From an uncultured Alphaproteobacteria bacterium (GTDB taxonomy: Bacteria > Pseudomonadota > Alphaproteobacteria > Sneathiellales > Sneathiellaceae), in contig CAJXWA010000015.1 in assembly GCA_913062525.1 (NCBI GenBank), forward strand, positions 1-33,901: a DNA stretch of 33,901 nt, in the 5' to 3' direction. The notes under the pieces were generated by a model that saw only the letters and a list, made by a program, of their open reading frames with translations, did no database searches and was not told the origin of the DNA. A program made the position numbers and the translations under genes. This document shows positions 1-7,105 of this stretch, piece after piece; the first letter of the stretch is position 1, and the number at the start of each line of letters is the position of its first letter.

Positions 1-91
1 CTACAGATCCAGTTGAGGTTGAAGCGAGCAGGCCTCCGCCAAGTGCGGCAGCGCCTCCCTTTAGAAAACCACGTCTTCCCAATGACGACAT
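1..91 (-). CDS. soxC: SoxC N-terminus (sulfane dehydrogenase molybdenum subunit), partial
   Basis: Only the first 30 codons are inside the window; the gene continues past the left edge. The minus-strand ATG at 91-89 is preceded by a good ribosome site (GGGAAAG, about 3 bases before the ATG). The peptide begins MSSLGRRGFLKGGAAA and continues with small hydrophobic residues, a twin-arginine signal typical of SoxC. SoxC is the molybdenum-cofactor subunit of the periplasmic SoxCD sulfane dehydrogenase, which takes six electrons from SoxY-bound sulfane sulfur. Its place directly after soxB in a soxVWXYZAB series matches the Paracoccus order, so soxD is expected next outside the window. Identity rests on the signal peptide plus position, since no catalytic domain is visible. 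Confidence 0.8.
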   Translation of the reverse strand, partial: MSSLGRRGFLKGGAAALGGGLLASTSTGSV

Positions 92-116
92 TTACTTTCC
101 CTTTAAAACAATACAC

Positions 117-134
117 ATTGCAATATTTGAATAT
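117..134. promoter_or_regulatory. candidate SoxR operator upstream of soxC
   Basis: The string ATTGCAATATTTGAATAT has the layout ATTG-N8-GAAT. Near-identical strings lie upstream of soxX (4322-4339) and soxB (1874-1891). It sits about 26 bases before the soxC start. The half-site spacing resembles the ATTC-N8-GAAT box that I recall for SqrR-type repressors, but one half-site base differs. This is pattern evidence only. Confidence 0.35.
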
Positions 135-171
135 GTATAGCATGGCTTCATATTAGTTATCAACGAGTAGT

Positions 172-1860
172 TCAGGATTTTACAAGCTGAACTGCATCAT
201 GGGCTTTTACAGACACTGATTTTTGCGATGAAATGTAATCAGACACCACATCATAAATAGGCGGGCCCTCAACATCTTCATTCACGCTTGCCCATCCTGC
301 GACTGTGTAGTCTTTGTTTGCTTGGATGGCTGTTCCACTTTTCAAGTGCGTCATGTCCGTAATACGGCTTCCAATTTTCTCATTTGGATCAATACGATAC
401 CCCATACCGCCCACACGCACCATATCACCGCCTTGTTGGTAATATGGATCTTTGTTGAACAGATTATCGGCGACGTCTTCCAAAATGGTCTTGATGGTTT
501 GACCGCTCATGGTTGTTCTGTAGGCGCTTGGATAAGTGATTGATGTGACGTTATAGACATCTTCAGTTGTGATGTTCTGACCAGGTAGCAACGTGGCACC
601 CCACCTGAAACCAGGGGAGAGGGCAATATCTGCATCCCGTTCTGTTAGTAGGGCATCGCAGATTAGATCATCAAACGTGCCGTTCAAATTACCACGGCGA
701 TACAGCAGGCTTTCTGTTTGGCCTAGAACCTGCGTCAGTTCTTTCTCATACGGGGCCCGGATTTCAGTTACCAGAGATGTCATTTCTGCGTCAGGCGTTA
801 TGACGTCGGAGAGAATGGGAATAAGTTTATAGCTGTAGTCTTTGATTTTGCCGTTTTGGACATCCAAATCGAGGCGCGACAAGAATTTTCCGTGGCTGCC
901 CGATGCGATGAGCAGGGTGCCGTTGACGTCGATTGCAACGGGCAATGCATCATGGGTGTGGCCGGTTAAAATTACATCTATACCGTCCACGCGAGAGGCA
1001 AGTTTGCGATCCACATCAAACCCGTTGTGGGACAGCAAGACCACCAACTCTGCGCCAGCGGCTCGCGCCTTGGCAACATTGGCTTGAACATCTGCTTCGC
1101 GAATACCAAAGCTCCAGTCGGCGACTTTGTATCTTGGATTAGCGATTGGGGTATAGGGGAAGGCTTGCCCTATAACGCCAACTTTCACGCCGCCGCGCTC
1201 ATAATATGAAATGGCGTCGAAAACCTCTTCATTCCATTCGGTGTCGCGGACGTTACCGGCAAGGAAGTCAAAATCAAGCTCTTCAACAAGCTCTTGAACC
1301 CGTTCTTGGCCGTATGTAAATTCCCAATGGGCTGTCATGGCTTGTGGTTTCAAGGCGTTCATCACCTTGACCATATCCATACCGCCTGTTTTCAAAGACG
1401 TATAAGATCCCTGCCAAGTATCGCCGCCATCAAAGAACAAAGTCTTTCCGGGGCGTTCGGCGCGTATGTGTTTTAGAACGGTTGCGATGCGATCGATACC
1501 ACCGACGCGGCCATATGTTTTAGCAAGAGCCGAAAACTCTGCGCTTGAGAGCGCATAAGAATCGGCGGTGCCTTTGGCAATTCCGAATTTTTTCAGGAAT
1601 TCTGGGCCCGTAATATGAGGCGGTAAGCCCTCCATATCGCCAACACCAAGATTAATAGAGGGTTCGCGGAAATAAATAGGGACCAATTGAGCATGAATGT
1701 CGGTGATATGTGTAAGTGTCACATTCCCAACAGACTCAAAATCCAATAAATCCTGCTCAGTTAGTTTTTGAGTTGCAGCAGCATTTACAATGCCGCCGCC
1801 AAAACCGAGCAGCCCAGCAGTGGCGCAGGACACTTGAAGAAAATCACGGCGTGAAATCAT
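172..1860 (-). CDS. soxB: SoxB, thiosulfohydrolase
   Basis: SoxB is the periplasmic dimanganese hydrolase that releases sulfate from the thiosulfonate carried on the SoxY cysteine arm. The 562-residue protein starts with a Tat signal (MISRRDFLQVS). It then has the calcineurin/5'-nucleotidase fold typical of the family: THITDIHAQ (D54, H56), GGDTWQGS (D147), AGN (N203), LSHNG (H278) and TGHTHD (H301, H303), all expected metal ligands. The C-terminal half fits the 5'-nucleotidase C domain. Length is normal for SoxB. It follows soxA after a 95-base gap that carries a hairpin and a putative operator. The ribosome site is weak (AGG). The gene is intact. Confidence 0.96.
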   Translation of the reverse strand: MISRRDFLQVSCATAGLLGFGGGIVNAAATQKLTEQDLLDFESVGNVTLTHITDIHAQLVPIYFREPSINLGVGDMEGLPPHITGPEFLKKFGIAKGTADSYALSSAEFSALAKTYGRVGGIDRIATVLKHIRAERPGKTLFFDGGDTWQGSYTSLKTGGMDMVKVMNALKPQAMTAHWEFTYGQERVQELVEELDFDFLAGNVRDTEWNEEVFDAISYYERGGVKVGVIGQAFPYTPIANPRYKVADWSFGIREADVQANVAKARAAGAELVVLLSHNGFDVDRKLASRVDGIDVILTGHTHDALPVAIDVNGTLLIASGSHGKFLSRLDLDVQNGKIKDYSYKLIPILSDVITPDAEMTSLVTEIRAPYEKELTQVLGQTESLLYRRGNLNGTFDDLICDALLTERDADIALSPGFRWGATLLPGQNITTEDVYNVTSITYPSAYRTTMSGQTIKTILEDVADNLFNKDPYYQQGGDMVRVGGMGYRIDPNEKIGSRITDMTHLKSGTAIQANKDYTVAGWASVNEDVEGPPIYDVVSDYISSQKSVSVKAHDAVQLVKS

Positions 1861-1873
1861 GGATATCTACCTG

Positions 1874-1891
1874 AATGTTATATTTGAATGT
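1874..1891. promoter_or_regulatory. candidate SoxR operator overlapping the soxB leader
   Basis: AATG-TTATATTT-GAATGT has the same layout as the strings before soxC and soxX. TGAATGT also occurs twice as a direct repeat (1872-1878 and 1885-1891). It lies only about 14 bases from the soxB ATG, so binding there would also cover the ribosome-binding region. Support is sequence similarity among sites in the cluster. Confidence 0.3.
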
Positions 1892-1920
1892 GTGTTTGGT
1901 TTGTCGTTACGATCTCCGGG

Positions 1921-1949
1921 TACCACGCCGCCGTTTCAGCGGCGCGGTA
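1921..1949 (-). other. soxA-soxB intercistronic hairpin
   Basis: TACC-A-CGCCGC, a 7-base loop, then GCGGCG-C-GGTA: a GC-rich stem of 6 plus 4 pairs with one A/C mismatch. On the transcribed strand it is not followed by a T run, so it does not look like an intrinsic terminator. It could instead be an mRNA processing or 3'-stabilising structure that sets the soxA/soxB ratio. Confidence 0.5.
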
Positions 1950-1955
1950 GAGGAG

Positions 1956-2783
1956 TTAGTTACGTACAGCCGGGCTTTCAATTGGTAAGCCTTTTCCGCG
2001 ATAACCTAGATATAATTCCAAGTTCACGAACTCGTCAGAACCCACTTTATAAGGGGTTGCGCGTACATTTTTCATGCAGCCTTTAAACCGGCGATGAGTT
2101 GATCCAACTTTTTGCCATTTCAGACGATAGGTTGGGAAGCCGTTTGTTTGGCCCTGACTAAGTAAGTCAGAGCGGATCTGGTTTCCATAGTTATCTTCAT
2201 GACAGTTTGAGCATGCCAAATCCAATTGACCGACACGTTGGTAATACAGGTCTTTTCCTTTTTCAAAGAACGGAGCCATTGGACCGTCGACCTGTACATT
2301 TACCGGTTCGCCGCGAGATTGACTGCGAACAAACGATGTCATGGACAGAAGCTGCTCTGATTCCCATTTCCACTTATCAGCTTTCATGTTTTCAGTACGG
2401 CAGTCATTGATCTTTTGCTCGAGGTTAATTGGCTTTTGAAGTTTTTCACTCCATTTTGGAAATTCAGCACCCGCAGTTTTCATGCTCTCTGAAGCATCTT
2501 CATGACAACTTGCACATGATTTTCCTGCAGCACCGTCAACTTCCGACCAAAGGTCTTCCCCTTTATCGACCCAGATGTAACCTGGGTTTTCGAAATCATC
2601 ATCTTGAAGGTCCTGTGTTTCTGACGCGCGAAACTCGTAACCGGAAATGATTTCAGATAGTGGATGATTGGCTGGTGGTGCAATCGACTTAAGCGTGGAA
2701 TCAGCCATTGCGGTTCCATAGGTACTCAGTGCGAGCAATCCCGCGCCCAGTACGGTACTTATCAAACTTACTTTGCGACCCAT
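1956..2783 (-). CDS. soxA: SoxA, di-heme cytochrome c subunit of SoxAX
   Basis: SoxA with SoxX forms the periplasmic c-type cytochrome that oxidatively conjugates thiosulfate to the SoxY cysteine. The 275-residue protein has a Sec signal peptide (about residues 1-27). It has two heme attachment motifs, CASCH (C90-H94) and CSNCH (C191-H195), so it is the di-heme type. C236 in RRFKGCMK matches the cysteine, known to carry a persulfide, that ligates the active-site heme in characterised SoxA. A strong GGAGGA ribosome site precedes the ATG. It sits between soxZ and soxB as in Paracoccus. No sign of damage. Confidence 0.96.
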   Translation of the reverse strand: MGRKVSLISTVLGAGLLALSTYGTAMADSTLKSIAPPANHPLSEIISGYEFRASETQDLQDDDFENPGYIWVDKGEDLWSEVDGAAGKSCASCHEDASESMKTAGAEFPKWSEKLQKPINLEQKINDCRTENMKADKWKWESEQLLSMTSFVRSQSRGEPVNVQVDGPMAPFFEKGKDLYYQRVGQLDLACSNCHEDNYGNQIRSDLLSQGQTNGFPTYRLKWQKVGSTHRRFKGCMKNVRATPYKVGSDEFVNLELYLGYRGKGLPIESPAVRN

Positions 2784-2841
2784 ATTATCCTCCCATTAAT
2801 TCAGACCATTGGGACCGAAATCCCCCTAAGACTTGGTCCGA

Positions 2842-3168
2842 TCAGGACACTTTTATCGTTTGTTTCTTCTGATAAGTATCTCCGTTATCATCCGTCCAAA
2901 TGAATTCAAATTCGCCGGTTTTTTCGACTTTTGCATTGAATTGAAAATACGGATTTGCAGAGATCGCAGGTTCGATATCGCAACCAAAAATTGTCTGCCC
3001 TTCGAACTTACACGCAAATGTATTGATGATACGACGAGCAATTACATTGCCCTTCTTATCTTTACGCCGGCCTGATTCCATTTTGTGAGAAATGATCGTT
3101 TTGATTGTGATCGTTTCTCCTGCTTTGGCTTTTTTAGGCAGTTTAACGCGTGGTTTAATTTTCGCCAT
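2842..3168 (-). CDS. soxZ: SoxZ, sulfur carrier complex subunit
   Basis: SoxZ is the immunoglobulin-like partner of SoxY; SoxYZ carries the pathway intermediates in the periplasm. The protein is 108 residues, the usual length, with the SoxZ start MAKIKPRVKLPKKAKAGE and a lysine-rich, beta-strand-rich body. It has no signal peptide, which is normal: SoxZ is exported bound to SoxY through the SoxY Tat signal. An AAGGAA ribosome site lies upstream, and the gene follows soxY by 27 bases. Confidence 0.96.
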   Translation of the reverse strand: MAKIKPRVKLPKKAKAGETITIKTIISHKMESGRRKDKKGNVIARRIINTFACKFEGQTIFGCDIEPAISANPYFQFNAKVEKTGEFEFIWTDDNGDTYQKKQTIKVS

Positions 3169-3195
3169 TTTACTTTTTCCTTCACCTAATAGAAA

Positions 3196-3651
3196 TCAGC
3201 CGCCGCAGCCGCCAATGGTCACTTTCACTACAGATTGAGCGGAATGGAATGATCCATCGCTCATGGCTGCAACAGCAATGACATTTTGTGTTTTCGCTAG
3301 ACGCATGCGTGTGGAGGCTTCAGCAGCCCCGCTCATAGGCGAAAAATGGAAAGTCGCGACACCTGCACTTGGATTGCCGTCAGCAACAACCAAGACCGAT
3401 TTGACATAGTTGTCAGCAGTCATTGGACTGTCCACAGAAACGCCCACAGGAACGGTATTCCCGTTTTCAGCAATTTCAGGCATGTCCAATGTGACAAGAC
3501 CATCTTTAGGTTTAGCGCCGCCTGTAAATTTCATGATAGCGTCGGTGGCCATTGTGTTTGCCGCTAATGCGGAAAACGGAATTGATAAACTTGATACAAC
3601 AAGTGCACCTGCGCCCATTCCAAGAATGTGGCGGCGTGAGAGTTCCGGCAT
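3196..3651 (-). CDS. soxY: SoxY, covalent sulfur carrier
   Basis: SoxY carries thiosulfate-derived sulfur on the cysteine of a flexible C-terminal arm. That arm is present: the protein ends exactly in GGCGG. The N-terminus is a Tat signal (MPELSRRHILGMGAGA), which also exports SoxZ. I chose the ATG at 3651 (151 residues) because AAGGAA sits six bases upstream and it leaves a compact Tat n-region. An ATG at 3669 (157 residues) with GGAAAAG upstream is also possible. The gene lies 39 bases after soxX and before soxZ. Confidence 0.96.
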   Translation of the reverse strand: MPELSRRHILGMGAGALVVSSLSIPFSALAANTMATDAIMKFTGGAKPKDGLVTLDMPEIAENGNTVPVGVSVDSPMTADNYVKSVLVVADGNPSAGVATFHFSPMSGAAEASTRMRLAKTQNVIAVAAMSDGSFHSAQSVVKVTIGGCGG

Positions 3652-3690
3652 GTTATTTTCCTTCAACATAACTTTTCCAGCTTGTTTCGA

Positions 3691-4152
3691 TTATTGCGCT
3701 TTTAGGAAAGCGATAACGTCTTCAATTTGCTGTGCAGATAGAATTGTTTTGTCTTTAAATTTCTTGTTCACACGGACAAGGCCTTCTTTTTTGTAAAAAG
3801 CGGGCATAATTGTGCCGTCGAAAACTTGTTTCGGGTCGACAACAATGAGACGCATTTCCGCGTCGGAATATCTTTCGGCAACACCATCAAGCGATGGACC
3901 GACTTCTCCGTGGAAAGGCTGATTGTCCAGTGATGAAATCGCATGGCAGGCTAGGCAGTTGCCTTGTTTGCGGTTTATTACAATTTTGCGACCATTTTCC
4001 GCATTGCCAGCATCTTTTGCCAACGGTTTTGGAATGGTGTTTTCTACGATGTTGGGTGCGTTGTAAGTCTCAGCGGCACTTGCCCCGGAGATAAATACTG
4101 CAGCCAGTCCCGTTGCAACGAGTGCAAGTTTGAGCACATCAAATCCCTTCAT
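3691..4152 (-). CDS. soxX: SoxX, mono-heme cytochrome c subunit of SoxAX
   Basis: SoxX is the electron-accepting mono-heme partner of SoxA. The 153-residue precursor has a Sec signal (to about A26), one heme motif CLACH (C66-H70) and a likely axial methionine M116 in GTIMPAFY. The rest matches the SoxX class of cytochrome c. A strong GGGGAGG ribosome site precedes the ATG. A 193-base non-coding gap separates it from soxW, the place where characterised sox clusters have a second SoxR-controlled promoter, so soxX probably heads the structural-gene transcript. Confidence 0.95.
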   Translation of the reverse strand: MKGFDVLKLALVATGLAAVFISGASAAETYNAPNIVENTIPKPLAKDAGNAENGRKIVINRKQGNCLACHAISSLDNQPFHGEVGPSLDGVAERYSDAEMRLIVVDPKQVFDGTIMPAFYKKEGLVRVNKKFKDKTILSAQQIEDVIAFLKAQ

Positions 4153-4345
4153 AAAATCCTCCCCATAATCCCAACATTTGACAAGCAGCCCGGTTTTTAT
4201 TTGGAATATTTGGCGATGTTTTCAACAAAAGGATGAAAACGCCAAACACCCCGTTCGGGCTATGCTGCGTCAAATTGTCTCAGTTACGGTATCGTAAAAA
4301 ATGACTGGAGGCAATTCAATAATTGCATTTTTTGAATGTGTTTTT
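4153..4345. promoter_or_regulatory. soxW-soxX intergenic control region
   Basis: This 193-base gap precedes the structural sox genes. It contains three dyads: TTACG-GTAT-CGTAA (4284-4297), GCAATT-CAAT-AATTGC (4311-4326) and the candidate SoxR box ATTG-N8-GAATGT (4322-4339). In Paracoccus the soxW-soxX gap is a known SoxR binding region. Which dyad binds what is not decidable from sequence alone. Confidence 0.5.
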
Positions 4346-4939
4346 CTAGCCCGCCGCCAGATACTTATTGAGGCTCTTTATTTTATATGTCTCGCTGGCA
4401 ACATATTGAAATATTGAGAGAAATTTGTTTGGCTCCATATAGCCGGGCAATCGCGCGATTTCTCGGTCAAGTGGGGAAATGCTCTCAAGGTCTTTAAATT
4501 CTTTAGGGAAAAACTGAACAGTTGGCGTGAACCGAACGCCATATTTCTTCGCTAATTTCTTTTCGGAAAGCTCTTCTCCGTCAAAATCTATGACCTTGCG
4601 AGAGCCGATGACATTTAGCTGCAAAACGTCAAAGTTGTCTTGAATGAAACCACTAATTTTCTGATCGGCCAAATTGACTTCGTGGGTTTTTGCGCAGTAA
4701 GGGCAGTTTTTTAATTCCCACATAATGGCGAAATGTTTCTCAGAATCATTTGCTGTAGAATGGTCATCCGCAAGTTCTAGAAAGCTCTCAAGAAACCAGG
4801 GCTGATAATGCAATCCATCATCAGTTAGGACGGCCTCCGCCCCTGCAGCAAGTCCATTTTTGAGCAACGAGAGAGAGCTGGCCGCCGCGGTGGCACCGCC
4901 CATAAGCGCGTTTGTAAATGCCCGCCTTGTGATCTTCAT
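4346..4939 (-). CDS. soxW: SoxW, periplasmic thioredoxin-like protein
   Basis: SoxW is a periplasmic thioredoxin that receives electrons from the membrane protein SoxV and helps keep the Sox carrier cysteine reduced. The 197-residue protein has a Tat-like signal (MKITRRAFTNALMGG). It has a thioredoxin-fold active site CPYC (C79-C82) in LKNCPYCAKTHE and the cis-proline region VRFTPTVQFF. GGGAG precedes the ATG. It follows soxV by 41 bases, as in Paracoccus soxVW. The annotation rests on fold plus position. A generic DsbE/thioredoxin label would be the fallback. Confidence 0.88.
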   Translation of the reverse strand: MKITRRAFTNALMGGATAAASSLSLLKNGLAAGAEAVLTDDGLHYQPWFLESFLELADDHSTANDSEKHFAIMWELKNCPYCAKTHEVNLADQKISGFIQDNFDVLQLNVIGSRKVIDFDGEELSEKKLAKKYGVRFTPTVQFFPKEFKDLESISPLDREIARLPGYMEPNKFLSIFQYVASETYKIKSLNKYLAAG

Positions 4940-4980
4940 TTCAACTGCTCCCGTTTTTTCTGAATAGTTCTTTTCGTCAT

Positions 4981-5715
4981 TTAGCTAGCTTGCCCAAGGG
5001 TTGGAAAGAGTTCCTGCAACCCATAACCGATGGCCGACATATTCCCAGTGAGTAATAAAATACCTGTGAGAATGAGCATGATACCAACGGCAATTTCGAC
5101 TTTGTGTAGATGTTGTCTGAATTTTTTCATAAAGCGCATGAACGGATTTACAAAAATTGAGGCTAGAATGAAGGGTATTCCTATACCGATTGAATAGAGT
5201 CCCAAAAGTTTGATGCCCTGCCAGATGCTGTCTTCACTGCCTGCGATCATAAGAATCGTTGCCAATATGGGGCCGACACAGGGAGTCCATCCAAAGGCAA
5301 AGGCCAGGCCGACAAAGTAGCTTCCAATGGGACCGGTTGGTTTCTTGTTCGTCTGGAAACGGGCCTCGCGGTACAGAAAACCTATTTTTAAGAGCCCTGC
5401 GAAATGAAGCCCCAAAAGGATAATTATGATGCCGGCGATTTTTTCTAGAATATAGAAATTTTCGGTAATCAATCTACCAATAGAAGTGGCTGTGGCACCG
5501 AGAGCAATGAAGACTGTTGTGAAACCTGCGACGAACGCCACGGTTCGATAAAAAACCCGCTTTCGGACCTCACGGTCATCAGCCTCTTCTGTTAGCTCAC
5601 TTAACCCAACACCTGCAAGATAGCACAAATATGGGGGCACTAAGGGTAAGACACAGGGGGATAGAAAGGAGAACACACCCGCAATAAAAGCTCCGGAACT
5701 GGTAATTTCTAACAT
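4981..5715 (-). CDS. soxV: SoxV, CcdA-family thiol electron transporter
   Basis: A 244-residue polytopic membrane protein of the CcdA/DsbD-beta family that moves electrons from cytoplasmic thioredoxin across the membrane to SoxW. The motif FLSPCVLPLVPPY holds C21 in the first membrane segment, and GWTPCVGP holds C146 in a later one. This is the conserved cysteine pair of CcdA, each flanked by prolines. About six hydrophobic segments are visible. It is the first gene of the leftward sox unit and starts 121 bases from the divergent soxS. The ribosome site is weak. Confidence 0.92.
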   Translation of the reverse strand: MLEITSSGAFIAGVFSFLSPCVLPLVPPYLCYLAGVGLSELTEEADDREVRKRVFYRTVAFVAGFTTVFIALGATATSIGRLITENFYILEKIAGIIIILLGLHFAGLLKIGFLYREARFQTNKKPTGPIGSYFVGLAFAFGWTPCVGPILATILMIAGSEDSIWQGIKLLGLYSIGIGIPFILASIFVNPFMRFMKKFRQHLHKVEIAVGIMLILTGILLLTGNMSAIGYGLQELFPTLGQAS

Positions 5716-5836
5716 TTATTTTCTCGCGGCTTGCTATCACATTCATATTTTTCTATATATTAAGGCATAGAATGTGGAACGAGTAAATTGATAAAATTCG
5801 ATCTGATAGTAGTAACAATTGGAGGGAGAGGGCCAA
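5716..5836. promoter_or_regulatory. divergent soxV / soxS promoter region
   Basis: This AT-rich gap lies between soxV (minus) and soxS (plus). It contains an inverted pair ACATTC (5739-5744) and GAATGT (5770-5775), 25 bases apart, flanking an AT-rich core. The half-sites match the GAATGT element seen before soxX and soxB. The soxS-soxV gap is a known SoxR target in Paracoccus. A strong ribosome site for soxS, GGAGGGAGAGG, lies at 5821-5831. Confidence 0.5.
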
Positions 5837-6196
5837 ATGATACATAGACATGCCGCCAAACTTATAGTTGTTCTTTCTTTCAGTTGCTCGTTTTTTGCGA
5901 GCTCTGTTTACGCGGCTGAACTATTGATGTTTCGGGAACATGGTTGCAGTTGGTGCGAAAAATGGGATGAAGAAATTGGCGAAATTTACCCAAAAACCAC
6001 AGAAGGTAAGGCGGCGCCTCTCCGACAACTAAATATTCATGACCCGATACCAGAGTATGTGGCGAAAAATGGTTTAGTTCATTTCTCACCAACCTTTGTC
6101 CTAGTTGATGATGGGGCAGAAATCGGTCGAATAACAGGTTATCCGGGGGAGGATAATTTCTGGTGGTTTCTCGAGGAACTTGTCAAAAAAATGTAA
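5837..6196 (+). CDS. soxS: SoxS, periplasmic thioredoxin reactivating SoxYZ
   Basis: SoxS is a small periplasmic thiol-disulfide protein that reduces SoxY and so reactivates the sulfur carrier. The 119-residue precursor has a Sec signal (residues 1-26, ending SSVYA). It is followed at once by MFREHGCSWCEKW with active-site C37 and C40, and by a thioredoxin-like HFSPTFVLV segment. I chose the ATG at 5837 because GGAGGGAGAGG lies just upstream; an upstream TTG at 5819 is less likely. It is divergent from soxV and starts the regulatory transcript with the GlcG-like gene, soxR and soxT. Confidence 0.9.
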   Translation: MIHRHAAKLIVVLSFSCSFFASSVYAAELLMFREHGCSWCEKWDEEIGEIYPKTTEGKAAPLRQLNIHDPIPEYVAKNGLVHFSPTFVLVDDGAEIGRITGYPGEDNFWWFLEELVKKM

Positions 6197-6739
6197 ATGG
6201 GAGTGTATGGGGAAATGGGAATTAAAACAGGACTAAAGACGCTAGCAGGTTTTGCCATATGGGCGCTTGCTGTAAGTACACCACTATCAGTACCGGCTGC
6301 CGAAGAGGAGAGCCTTGTCACCTTTAAAGTGATGTCTCCAGATCTTGCAATTGAACTTGCGCAAGCAACACTTGAAGCGTGCCGAGAAAAAGACTTCCAA
6401 GTGGCGGTTGCCGTTGTTGACAGATTTGGTATTGTTCAAGTTATTCTCCGGGATCAGCTTGCTGGAGCCCATACACCTGAAACGGCACGACGAAAAGCAT
6501 GGACGGCAGTTAGTTTTCGCACAGACACTCTGTCGTTGGGAGAATCGACTAAAGCCGGAAATGAAGCCTCTGGTATTCGCTTCGTGACGGATGTTTTGAT
6601 GGCAGGCGGCGGAACACCTGTTATGGCCGGTGGCTCATTGGTTGGCGGTGTCGGTGTTTCTGGTGCGCCAAGCGGCGAGTCTGATGATGAATGCGCAAAT
6701 GAAGGAATTGAACAGGTAAGTGATCAGCTTGATTTTTAA
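6197..6739 (+). CDS. secreted GlcG/HbpS-like (DUF336) protein in the sox regulatory operon
   Basis: The 180-residue product has a Sec signal peptide (cleavage near SVPAAEE). It is followed by a single GlcG/HbpS domain recognisable from LAIELAQATLEACREK, VAVAVVDRFG, ARRKAWTA, a glycine-rich GGGTPVMAGGSLVGGVGVSGAPS and a final DECANEGIEQV. Family members bind heme or small ligands, or act as secreted partners of sensors; none fixes the function here. The ATG directly abuts the soxS stop (TAAATG), so it is co-translated. An ATG at 6215 is an alternative start. It separates soxS from soxR, which I do not recall from model sox clusters. Periplasmic location suggests heme or redox sensing, but that is inference. 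Confidence 0.8.
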   Translation: MGVYGEMGIKTGLKTLAGFAIWALAVSTPLSVPAAEEESLVTFKVMSPDLAIELAQATLEACREKDFQVAVAVVDRFGIVQVILRDQLAGAHTPETARRKAWTAVSFRTDTLSLGESTKAGNEASGIRFVTDVLMAGGGTPVMAGGSLVGGVGVSGAPSGESDDECANEGIEQVSDQLDF

Positions 6740-6760
6740 TTAAGCGACCTGACGATATGG

Positions 6761-7105
6761 ATGATTATGGATAGTATTGAACTTGATAAACTTGACGAAC
6801 TGATCGATTTCCCAGACGAAATGGTCAAAAATGCGTCATTGGCATGTACCACATTGAAAGCGATGGCTCATGAAAGCCGACTTCTAATCTTGTGCCTTTT
6901 GGCCAATGGAGAGAAATCGGTTATCGAGCTTGAAAAGCGCTTGTCCATGCGGCAACCCGCAGTCTCCCAGCAGTTGGCAAGATTGCGTGCAGATGATTTG
7001 GTCACAACGCGGCGAGACGGGAAGACCATTTACTACGCCATCGCTAATCAAGAAGTTAAAGCCATCATTAGGCTTTTATACTCTCTGTATTGTGCCCCAA
7101 AATGA
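6761..7105 (+). CDS. soxR: SoxR, ArsR-family (SqrR/BigR-like) persulfide-responsive repressor
   Basis: A 114-residue winged-helix repressor of the ArsR family, predicted to repress the sox promoters until sulfane sulfur appears. The recognition helix is RQPAVSQQLARLR and the wing is TTRRDGKTIYYA. C45 (in LLILCLL) and C111 (in LYCAPK) are 66 residues apart, the same spacing as the reactive cysteines of SqrR and BigR (C41/C107 and C42/C108), which form a polysulfide bridge. A third cysteine (C29) is extra. Start options are ATG 6761 or ATG 6767. Its stop overlaps the soxT start (ATGA), so the two are translationally coupled. Confidence 0.9.
   Translation: MIMDSIELDKLDELIDFPDEMVKNASLACTTLKAMAHESRLLILCLLANGEKSVIELEKRLSMRQPAVSQQLARLRADDLVTTRRDGKTIYYAIANQEVKAIIRLLYSLYCAPK

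Noticed and set aside
3410-3796. A 128-codon plus-strand frame across soxX and soxY
   Set aside because: It lies wholly opposite well-identified sox genes and has no features of its own.
4311-4333. GCAATT-CAAT-AATTGC followed by T residues as a terminator
   Set aside because: The six-pair AT-rich stem is weak, no plus-strand gene precedes it, and it overlaps the motif shared with other sox gaps. An operator is more likely.
5716-5836. An exact ATTC-N8-GAAT SqrR box in the soxV-soxS gap
   Set aside because: I looked on both strands and found only half-sites with other spacings, so I list the region as tentative.
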